From: an uncultured Clostridia bacterium
GTDB lineage: Bacteria > Bacillota > Clostridia > Oscillospirales > CAG-272
NCBI GenBank assembly: GCA_937894775.1
Contig: CALAXC010000198.1
Location: forward strand, 1-11,646
DNA: 11,646 nucleotides
Reading direction: 5' to 3'
The position numbers and the translations under genes are program-made. Positions 1 through 6,649 of this stretch are shown here, in pieces (position 1 is the stretch's first letter; each line of letters begins with the position of its first letter). Under the pieces are notes generated by a model. The model did no database searches and was not told where the DNA came from. It worked only from the letters and a program-made list of their open reading frames with translations.

Positions 1-99
1 CTGCGTTCGGAGTTCGACTGCGCTCAGGATGACGCAGACGAAAAAGTGCCGAGCATAGCGAGGCAGGATCTACAAAGAGGTAACGCACAGCGTACGCAC
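1..99 (-). repeat. Partial copy of intergenic repeat family A, inverted
   Basis: Read on the minus strand, this stretch matches the left half of the two full copies at 6317-6510 and 8722-8915. It has only a few mismatches over about 89 bases, then diverges near the outer end. It includes the CATCCTGAGCGCAGTCGA core (minus strand). The copy is cut by the window start, so its full length is unknown. It lies directly upstream of cysS, whose promoter is therefore either within or beyond this repeat; none was recognised here. Confidence 0.85.
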
Positions 100-139
100 G
101 CCTCATCAATAAATATAAAAAGCCATAAGGAGAAAAAAT

Positions 140-1573
140 ATGCAGATATACAATTCATTGACAAGAAAAAAAGAGGAGTTCATACCTAACGTAGCGGGTA
201 AGGTAAGTATGTACACTTGCGGACCTACCGTCTATCATTATGCGCATATAGGAAACTTGCGCAGTTATATTATGGAGGATGTGCTCGAAAAATATCTCCG
301 CTATGACGGGCTTGACGTAACGAGAGTTATGAATATAACCGACGTAGGACATCTTTCAAGCGATGCCGATACGGGCGAGGATAAGATGCTCAAGGGAGCG
401 AAGAGAGAGAATAAAACGGTTCTTGAAATAGCAAAGTTCTATACCGACGCGTTTTTTGCGGATTGCGCAAAGCTTAATATAAAAACGCCCGAGGTGGTAG
501 CTCCCGCAACACAGTGTATTTCCGAATTTATTTCGGTCATTGAATCTCTTATAGAAAAAGGTTATGCTTATGAAGCGGGCGGAAATATTTATTTTGACAC
601 GTCAAAGCTCGAACAGTATTATGTCTTTAACGATTTTAAAGAAGAAGACCTCGAGGTGGGCGTAAGAGAAGGCGTTGAGGAAGATAAAAACAAAAAGAAT
701 AAGGCGGATTTCGTTCTTTGGTTTACAAAATCCAAGTTCGATTCGCAGGAGCTTAAATGGGATAGCCCGTGGGGAATAGGATATCCGGGCTGGCACATAG
801 AATGTTCTTGCATCAGTATGAAGCATCTTGGTGAATATCTCGATCTCCACTGTGGTGGAATAGATAACGCCTTTCCGCATCATACGAATGAGATAGCGCA
901 GAGCGAGGCGTATGTTGGTCATAAGTGGTGCAATTATTGGTTCCACGTTCATCATCTTAATACAAATTCGGGTAAGATGAGTAAGAGTAAGGGCGAATTT
1001 TTAACGGTTTCTTTACTCGAAAGTAAGGGCTACGATCCGCTTGTTTACCGTTTCTTCTGCTTGCAGTCGCATTATCGCAAGTCGCTCGTGTTCAGCTATG
1101 AAAATCTCGATAACGCGGCAATAGCTTATAATAAGCTCGTGGCAAGAATAGCCGCGCTTATGAAGGAAACTGCGGGCGATATTGATGAAGCGGCATTCGA
1201 TTCTTTAAAGAATGGATTTAAGACAGCGCTCGATAACGATCTCAATACCTCTTTGGCGATTACGGCGCTTTACGATGTAATAAAAGCAGAAACAACACCT
1301 GCGACAAAGCTTGCGCTTATCAGGGATTTCGATAAGGTTCTTGATATCGGACTTATAGATGCGGCAAAGAAGATTATTGATAACGAAACAGAACCGAGCG
1401 AGGGCGCAGACGGCGAGTTTGTTGCTTATATCGAGGATATGATAGCGCAGAGAGTGGCGGCAAAGAAGGAAAAGAACTTTGCGAGAGCCGATGAAATACG
1501 AGCAGAGCTTCTTGAAAAGGGAGTAGTTCTTATCGATACAAGAGAGGGAACAAAGTACGAAATCAAAGGTTGA
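140..1573 (+). CDS. cysS: Cysteinyl-tRNA synthetase
   Basis: Class I aminoacyl-tRNA synthetase that charges tRNA-Cys with cysteine using ATP in the cytoplasm. At 477 residues it is close to the usual bacterial length (about 460-480). The N-terminal Rossmann fold carries CGPTVY (27-32) and the HIGH-type motif HIGN (36-39). The second signature KMSKS is at 279-283. By alignment to the known enzyme from memory, the zinc ligands are C27, C222 (in WHIECS), H247 and E251 (in HHTNE). A Lys-rich insertion, KNKKNK, lies near residue 183. The C-terminal part (about 340-477) is the helical anticodon-binding region, with the typical FARADEIR segment. The ATG is supported by AAGGAG at 127-132, seven bases upstream. 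The gene is preceded by a family A repeat and followed by a separate promoter, so it is probably transcribed alone; no convincing terminator follows it. Confidence 0.97.
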   Translation: MQIYNSLTRKKEEFIPNVAGKVSMYTCGPTVYHYAHIGNLRSYIMEDVLEKYLRYDGLDVTRVMNITDVGHLSSDADTGEDKMLKGAKRENKTVLEIAKFYTDAFFADCAKLNIKTPEVVAPATQCISEFISVIESLIEKGYAYEAGGNIYFDTSKLEQYYVFNDFKEEDLEVGVREGVEEDKNKKNKADFVLWFTKSKFDSQELKWDSPWGIGYPGWHIECSCISMKHLGEYLDLHCGGIDNAFPHHTNEIAQSEAYVGHKWCNYWFHVHHLNTNSGKMSKSKGEFLTVSLLESKGYDPLVYRFFCLQSHYRKSLVFSYENLDNAAIAYNKLVARIAALMKETAGDIDEAAFDSLKNGFKTALDNDLNTSLAITALYDVIKAETTPATKLALIRDFDKVLDIGLIDAAKKIIDNETEPSEGADGEFVAYIEDMIAQRVAAKKEKNFARADEIRAELLEKGVVLIDTREGTKYEIKG

Positions 1574-1662
1574 ACTGTGCAAAAAGCACTAAATAATATA
1601 AAATGTACAAAAAAGTATTAGTTTTTTTGTCAATAAGATGATTTAAAAAAATAAAAAAAGTA

Positions 1663-1691
1663 TTGACTTTTTTTGAAAAAAAGTGTATCAT
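1663..1691 (+). promoter_or_regulatory. Sigma-A-type promoter of the large surface protein gene
   Basis: The -35 box TTGACT (1663-1668) and -10 box TATCAT (1686-1691) are separated by an optimal 17 bases. Transcription would start near 1698, giving a leader of about 50 bases with AAGGAG at 1731-1736, eleven bases before the ATG at 1748. The spacer is unusual: from 1666 to 1684 it is a perfect palindrome with 9-base arms around a single G, made of a T-tract facing an A-tract. The promoter is seen directly; any role of the palindrome is inference. Confidence 0.8.
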
Positions 1692-1747
1692 ATTAGTAAC
1701 AAAATGCGCAATAGCGTAAATTTATAGAAAAAGGAGAAAAACAAAAC

Positions 1748-4700
1748 ATGAAAAGATTAATTTCAATCCTTCTTGTTGTTGCTATGATGCTTGCATCGGT
1801 TCTTGCGATGATTCCTGCTTCTGCGGCTGGTGAACCCGGAACTCCTGTAGCTACATACAACGTTAACTGGAAGAAATTAGTTAATCGCGGTGCTATGAAG
1901 GGTCAGTGGTGTTTTGCTGCAAGCGAAACATATGATAACTTTGAAAACTTCTATGAAATTACCGCAACTGATACTGAGTTCAAGACGGCATACAAAGGTG
2001 AGTCGGTTACGCGTCAGTATTATTCTACACAGATGTTTGATATCACTGCAGATACTCACTATGAGTATGTGTTTGAGGTTAAGAACAATCCTGAAAGAAC
2101 TACAGGAACTGCCGGTGTAGTATTCGCTTTTGCAATCAACGATAATTTGTATGTTGAAAATGGCGACCTTAAGGACTTTACAGGTACTCCTCAGGCTCCT
2201 TATTGGCTCAACGGTGAATTTGGAAACGATTCCGACACAGGTAAGCACTTTGAGCTGTCTGTAAACTGCGGTTGGCATGCGGATGGGAACAGCGGATATG
2301 TTCTTGGCTACAAGGAAGACGTTTCTGCAGGTTGCTCTGTAGCTACAGGTACAGGCGTTGCTAAGATCAGCGATGACGGTTATGCTACTTATAAGGTTGT
2401 TTATAACGGCCTTGATGTAAGCTTCTATTATCTTGATGCTAACGATGCTTGGGTAGAGTTCTTCGTAGATCAGGAGTCCACTCTTGCAGAGGGATCTAAG
2501 ATTTCCTTCGGTGTTTACAACCGTGATAACAGATTGGTTTACCTCAGAAATTGTAAGCTTTATGCTATGGATGAGGCTACCGCTCTTGCTATGGCTAAGA
2601 GCGCAATTGGTTATTCTATCGCCGCAGGTGATGCTGAGGCAGCTAAGGGTGGCTACACTACCACTACTACAACTGCTATGACAACTGCTTTGGAAGCTGC
2701 TAAGACTGCTGCTGCCAAAGAAGATGCAACTTCTGCTGAGCTTATGAGCGCAACCGCTGCTCTTGAAACTGCAATTGACGGACTTTTGGTTGGTGCTAAC
2801 AAGGCTGCTCTCAACGCAAAGATCGCCGAAGCTGAGGCAGCTCTTACAGAAGATAAATTTGCAGATAAGGCTGAACTTTGGGCAGCTTATGCTGAAAAGC
2901 TTGCTGCTGCAAAGGCACTTGTTGAGAATGTTGATGCTCTTCAGCCTGAAACTGATGCTATGCTTGCAGATTTGAGAGCTGCTATAGTAGCTCTTATCGG
3001 TGCAGATAAGACAGCTCTGGCTGCTAAGATCGCAGAGATCGAAGCTATGGATTTCGAAAAGTATACTCCTGTAACATGGGCTCCTCTTGCAAAGGCTCTC
3101 GCTGATGCAAAGAAAGTAAATGACAGCGACGTTGCATTCCAGGCTGATATCGATGCTGCTCTCGCAGCATTCACAGCTCCTGCTGCTGCTCTCGTTGAGA
3201 GACCCGCAACAAAGGTATTTGATTTCAACATCAATTTTGCAAACCTCTTCTCGACCAACTCTATGAGAGGTCAGTGGTGGTACCATCAGACTGATGCTGA
3301 AAACAAGTATCACAAGATCTATAACATAATCACAACAGAGAATTCTCTCTCTTCCACACCTAAGGGTGACGGTGATAACCATACCTACTATTCAAAGGTT
3401 ATGTTCGATATTACCGCTGATACTTACTATGAGTACACCTTTAAGGCAAAGAACAACCGTCCTAAAGGTTATGCGGGTGTTATGTTTGCGTTCGATACAA
3501 ACACAACCAACACATACTTTGTATACGGTGAGTTCGACAACAAGTCCGACAACGGTTATTCCGCAGATTTCCGTTGGAGAAGAGGACACCACGATTATGA
3601 AGACCGTGATCCTACCTCTCACTTTGTAGAAGGAAATCCCCGTTACTATCCTATAGTAACCGAGGATGCAGACGGATTCGGTCAGTTTAAGTTCATCTAT
3701 GATGGATTTAATTTCTCCTTCCACTACCTTAATGCTGACGGCAAGTACGTTCAGATAGGTGACGTTATTGTTCTTCCTGAGACCGCAAAGATCTGTCCCG
3801 GTGTATACAGCCGCGGAGGTAACTTGAGCGAACAGCGTACAGTAACTATTAAGGATTGTACTATCACAGCATTTGATGCTGCTGAAGCAAAAGCAATCGT
3901 AACTAAGGATTACGACAACATTATGAATCTTGGCGACGCTAAGATCAAGTCCGGAAGCTACACTCCTGAAACCATCGCTGTTTTGACAGCAGCTATGGAA
4001 GCAGCTAAGACTGCAGCAGAAGGAACCGATCTTGCTGTTCTCGTTGAGAAGATAAACGCTGTATACGATGCTGTTTTGGCACTCGTTACAAAGACTGCTC
4101 TTGCAACCGAGCTTACTAATATCGAAGCTCTTGCTCTTAAGGAAGCAGATTGGACCAAGGCAACTTGGGCAACCTTTGCTGCTGCTCTTGCAAACGCAAA
4201 GGAAATTAACGCAAGCACAACCGCTACTCAGGCTGACGTAGATGCAGCTCTTAAGGCTCTTAAGGATGCACAGGCAGCTCTCGATCCTTCCGCTGAGGGT
4301 GATAAGACCGCTCTTAACGCTAAGATCGCAGAGGCAGAGGCTGCTCTTAAGGCAGATCTCTTCACAGCTAAGCCCGATGAGTGGACAGCTTACGTAGCAG
4401 CTCTCGATGCTGCAAAGAAGGTTTCGGCTGATAAGACTGAAACAGGTAACCAGACCGCAACAGATAAGGCTCTTAAGGACCTTGTTAATGCTATAAAGGT
4501 TCTCGTTGCTGCTGATAAGGCCGCTCTTAATGACCTTATCGCAGACGCAAACGAGTGTGTAGAAGGTAAATACGAGCCCGCTCAGTGGCCCGCATTTGCA
4601 GAGGCTCTCGCAGCTGCTAAGACGATCAGCGCAAGCGACGTTGCTCTTCAGGATGCTATCGACGCAGCTGTTGCTGAGCTCGATGCTGCTATGAAAGCTC

Positions 4701-6040
4701 TCGTAAGAAAGCCTCTTTCGAAGAAGGCTGAAATTTCTGTAAACTGGAAGTACCTCTATGACAATAAGCTTATGAAGGCTCAGTGGTTCAACGAGACATG
4801 GCAGAATGACTTTGAGGATCACTTCACTGTAAACGCAACCGAGAATCAGCTTAATGTTGTAGCTAAGAAGGATGCTGAATCAGGAGAAGATTTGAGTGAC
4901 GTTCGTGCATACTATTCAACTAATATGTACAAGATCACTGCTACAACCTACTATGAGTACACATTCAAGGTTAAGAGAGACTCCGTTCTCAGTACATACG
5001 CAGGTGTAATCTTCGCTTACGATACAACATCTGTATCTGATAACCAGCTCGCTTACATCTTCTACGGTGGACTTAACAACTTGTCTGATGACGGTGAAAA
5101 TTCCTACATCAGCATTCAGTACGGTCACCAGGATGCTGAAGACCGTATAGCAGGTCCTGTTAAGAAGCTCGTTGTTGGTGTTGACGGAGATAATTTTGCA
5201 ACATACAAGATCGTTTATGACGGTTACTGGGCAAGCTTCTATTACACCGATCCTACTACAGGTGAGTTTGTATTGATGCCTGAGCTTACAGTTAAGCTTA
5301 AGGAAACAGCTGCTGTTTGCGTAGGTACTTACACTCGTGATAATAGAGATAAGGATAACCAGAGAACAGTAACTCAGAAGGATTGTAAGCTCGTTGCAAT
5401 GAACGACGAGGCAGCAGGATATATGGCAGTTAATAAGACTGCTCTTGCAGCTAAGCTCGCTGAGGTTGAGGCTCTTAACGAAAACGAGTACACAACCGCA
5501 ACCTGGACACTCCTTAAGGACGCATATCTTGCAGCTAAGGCTGTTAACGAAGATGCTAACGCACTCCAGGTAATGGTAGATGCAGCTCTCGCAGCTGTTG
5601 TTGATGCTCAGGGCAAGCTCGGTAAACCCGGTGATTCCACAGCTCTTAAGGCTAAGATCGCTGAGGCTGAGGCTCTCAAGGCAGAGGATTACAAGTCCGG
5701 TCTTACATGGAACGTATTCGCTAAGGCTTTGGCTGACGCTAAGGCTGCTGCTGAAAGCAGAGATTCTACACAGGGTGACATCGATATGGCTCTCTCTACT
5801 CTCGTAGAGGCTATGGGCAAGATCGAGAAGAATCCTGCTGCAGCTCCTGCTCCCGAGACCGATGCACCTGCAACAGATGCTCCCGAGACCGATGCACCTG
5901 CAACAGAGGCTCCTACTGATGACGATAAGAAGGATGACGAGGAAGAGAAGGACGGATGCGGATCAAGCGTTGCGCTTTCTGCTCTCGCTATCGTAAGCGT
6001 TATTGGAACAGCTCTCGTTATTAAGAAAAAAGAGGACTAA
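1748..6040 (+). CDS. Giant secreted surface protein: three beta-rich repeats, nine FIVAR-like bundles, C-terminal membrane anchor
   Basis: Predicted cell-surface protein of 1430 residues; exact function unknown. Residues 1-27 form a Sec signal peptide (MKR, hydrophobic core, ASA cleavage site). Three diverged copies of a 220-240-residue domain lie at about 37-274, 491-709 and 994-1218. Shared landmarks are an N-terminal NVNWK/NINF/SVNWK strand, M(K/R)xQW, YYS..M(F/Y).ITA.T.YEY.F, AGV.FA, a G..N.SD loop, Y(N/D)G..SFYY-type strands and a closing (D/N)C.(L/I).A(M/F). The strand pattern suggests a beta-sandwich of carbohydrate-binding type, but this is inference. Between and after them, Ala/Lys/Glu-rich helical units resemble FIVAR bundles (start motif K(T/A)AL..KIAE.EA; later W....A...AK.....D and a closing helix): about three at 275-490, four at 710-993 and two at 1219-1359. 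A Pro/Thr/Asp-rich linker (1363-1389), an acidic stretch (1391-1402), GCGSS (1403-1407), an 18-residue hydrophobic segment and KKKED complete it. There is no LPXTG motif. It has its own promoter and terminator. Alternative roles include adhesin or scaffold; no catalytic motif was recognised. Confidence 0.9.
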   Translation: MKRLISILLVVAMMLASVLAMIPASAAGEPGTPVATYNVNWKKLVNRGAMKGQWCFAASETYDNFENFYEITATDTEFKTAYKGESVTRQYYSTQMFDITADTHYEYVFEVKNNPERTTGTAGVVFAFAINDNLYVENGDLKDFTGTPQAPYWLNGEFGNDSDTGKHFELSVNCGWHADGNSGYVLGYKEDVSAGCSVATGTGVAKISDDGYATYKVVYNGLDVSFYYLDANDAWVEFFVDQESTLAEGSKISFGVYNRDNRLVYLRNCKLYAMDEATALAMAKSAIGYSIAAGDAEAAKGGYTTTTTTAMTTALEAAKTAAAKEDATSAELMSATAALETAIDGLLVGANKAALNAKIAEAEAALTEDKFADKAELWAAYAEKLAAAKALVENVDALQPETDAMLADLRAAIVALIGADKTALAAKIAEIEAMDFEKYTPVTWAPLAKALADAKKVNDSDVAFQADIDAALAAFTAPAAALVERPATKVFDFNINFANLFSTNSMRGQWWYHQTDAENKYHKIYNIITTENSLSSTPKGDGDNHTYYSKVMFDITADTYYEYTFKAKNNRPKGYAGVMFAFDTNTTNTYFVYGEFDNKSDNGYSADFRWRRGHHDYEDRDPTSHFVEGNPRYYPIVTEDADGFGQFKFIYDGFNFSFHYLNADGKYVQIGDVIVLPETAKICPGVYSRGGNLSEQRTVTIKDCTITAFDAAEAKAIVTKDYDNIMNLGDAKIKSGSYTPETIAVLTAAMEAAKTAAEGTDLAVLVEKINAVYDAVLALVTKTALATELTNIEALALKEADWTKATWATFAAALANAKEINASTTATQADVDAALKALKDAQAALDPSAEGDKTALNAKIAEAEAALKADLFTAKPDEWTAYVAALDAAKKVSADKTETGNQTATDKALKDLVNAIKVLVAADKAALNDLIADANECVEGKYEPAQWPAFAEALAAAKTISASDVALQDAIDAAVAELDAAMKALVRKPLSKKAEISVNWKYLYDNKLMKAQWFNETWQNDFEDHFTVNATENQLNVVAKKDAESGEDLSDVRAYYSTNMYKITATTYYEYTFKVKRDSVLSTYAGVIFAYDTTSVSDNQLAYIFYGGLNNLSDDGENSYISIQYGHQDAEDRIAGPVKKLVVGVDGDNFATYKIVYDGYWASFYYTDPTTGEFVLMPELTVKLKETAAVCVGTYTRDNRDKDNQRTVTQKDCKLVAMNDEAAGYMAVNKTALAAKLAEVEALNENEYTTATWTLLKDAYLAAKAVNEDANALQVMVDAALAAVVDAQGKLGKPGDSTALKAKIAEAEALKAEDYKSGLTWNVFAKALADAKAAAESRDSTQGDIDMALSTLVEAMGKIEKNPAAAPAPETDAPATDAPETDAPATEAPTDDDKKDDEEEKDGCGSSVALSALAIVSVIGTALVIKKKED
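5849..5908 (+). repeat. Tandem 30-bp repeat, two copies, encoding an APETDAPATD/E linker
   Basis: Two consecutive 30-base units (5849-5878 and 5879-5908) differ at one position. They encode APETDAPATD and APETDAPATE in the Pro/Thr/Asp linker just before the C-terminal anchor. The near identity at DNA level suggests recent duplication, so copy number may vary between strains. Confidence 0.85.
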
Positions 6041-6076
6041 TTAAGTAATTAATAAGTCAACTTAATACGATAAATT

Positions 6077-6108
6077 CCCCCGACCGAATTTCGGTCGGGG
6101 GTTATTTT
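6077..6108 (+). terminator. Intrinsic terminator of the surface protein gene
   Basis: A perfect 11-bp GC-rich stem (CCCCCGACCGA, 6077-6087, with its complement at 6091-6101) has a 3-base loop and is followed by TTATTTTG. It lies 36 bases after the stop codon of the large surface protein gene. Confidence 0.93.
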
Positions 6109-6162
6109 GTTTGCGGTTGATGTTGTAATGACTCAGCGCACAATGTACGCACAAACCCAGAT

Positions 6163-6221
6163 GGAAAGTTTTGGTCAAGCTTTTTCAAAAGCTTGCGGGG
6201 TTAAGAGGGGCAGAGCCCCCG
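6163..6221 (+). repeat. Family B intergenic repeat, copy 1
   Basis: It begins GGAAAGTTTT, has a hairpin core with 9-bp arms (CAAGCTTTT at 6176-6184, AAAAGCTTG at 6187-6195, TC loop) and ends CGGGGTTAAGAGGGGCAG followed by GCCCCC, which folds with the preceding GGGGC. The same order of modules is seen at 11594-11646, where the 18-base end differs at one position. A shorter relative is at 6543-6574. Confidence 0.75.
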
Positions 6222-6248
6222 AAAAAACGGCGCTTTTCTTTTTGCAAA

Positions 6249-6286
6249 GCTTTTTCTTTTGCGCCTCTTGTGTCAAAAGAAAAAGC
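6249..6286. repeat. Perfect 13-bp inverted repeat (hairpin)
   Basis: GCTTTTTCTTTTG (6249-6261) and its exact complement CAAAAGAAAAAGC (6274-6286) flank a 12-base loop. It lies downstream of the surface gene terminator and beside family B. It may be a decayed repeat unit or a transcript-end structure; no function is evident. Confidence 0.7.
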
Positions 6287-6316
6287 GATACTAAGAAGTT
6301 AGTTAGTGTTAGGGTG

Positions 6317-6510
6317 CAGCGCACAATGTGCGTTACTTCTTTGTAGATCCTGCCTTGCTTCGCTCGGCACTTTTTCGTCTGCGTCATCCTGAGCGCAGTC
6401 GAACTCCGAACGCAGTGAGGAGCAAACGGAACGCAGTGACGTTTGGGATCTAAGACGAAAAAGTTCGACTCCGCTTCGCTCCGCTCAGGATGACAAATAA
6501 AATCGAGGGC
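6317..6510 (+). repeat. Family A intergenic repeat, complete copy (194 bp)
   Basis: It is identical in length to the copy at 8722-8915, with four substitutions and no gaps (about 98% identity). The left end is the near-palindrome CGCACAATGTGCG. Inside, a 13-bp inverted repeat GTCATCCTGAGCG (6383-6395) and CGCTCAGGATGAC (6482-6494) encloses direct repeats of ACGCAGTGA. No target-site duplication is apparent at the boundaries. Translated, it gives the familiar spurious HPERSE-type peptide on the minus strand. Confidence 0.92.
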
Positions 6511-6577
6511 AGCGTACACATATAGCTCGACCAAAGCCATAAGGAAAGTTTTTGCGGAGCTTTTTTCAAAAAGCGAC
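6511..6577 (+). repeat. Family C module fused to a short family B core
   Basis: AGCGTACACATATAGCTCGACCAAA is followed by GGAAAGTTTTTG and a hairpin core GCTTTTT-TC-AAAAAGC (6559-6574). The same order, TAGCTCGACCAAA then an AAAGTTTTT and GCTTTTTTCAAAAAGC core, occurs at 11528-11646. It directly abuts the family A copy. Confidence 0.65.
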
Positions 6578-6603
6578 ATAACACCTGACATAAACTAATT
6601 ATA

Positions 6604-6635
6604 AAAAGGCGAACCCCGAAGAGGATTCGCCTTTT
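6604..6635 (-). terminator. Intrinsic terminator of the lipoprotein gene
   Basis: On the minus strand, AAAAGGCGAA and TTCGCCTTTT form 10-bp arms (6604-6613 and 6626-6635) around a 12-base loop, ending in a T run. It lies about 15 bases past the lipoprotein stop codon. The symmetric A/T tails mean it could also act on the plus strand. Confidence 0.88.
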
Positions 6636-6649
6636 AAATTATTTCCCGA

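Larger units (their letters stand above)
6109..6603. other. Gene-free interval filled with intergenic repeats
   Basis: About 500 bases between the convergent surface protein and lipoprotein genes. It holds a CAGCGCACAATGT module (6134-6146), a family B copy (6163-6221), a 13-bp inverted repeat (6249-6286), a full family A copy (6317-6510) and a short family C/B module (6511-6577). The open frames here are translations of repeats, without start signals. No RNA gene was recognised. Confidence 0.75.

Noticed and set aside
119..131. A 13-base identity (AAAGCCATAAGGA) between the cysS ribosome binding region and the repeat at 6533-6545, suggesting the repeat supplied the cysS signal
   Set aside because: One or two matches of this length are expected by chance in a window this size, and the sequence either side does not align.
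1608..1629. A/T-only dyad after cysS as a possible terminator
   Set aside because: The stem contains almost only A-T pairs and would be too weak; it is better seen as promoter-region A/T tracts.
1877..3382. Long open frames on the minus strand inside the giant surface protein gene (also 3392-4822)
   Set aside because: They are shadows caused by the biased Ala/Lys/Leu codon composition of the plus-strand gene, with Cys/Ser-rich low-complexity products and no ribosome binding sites.
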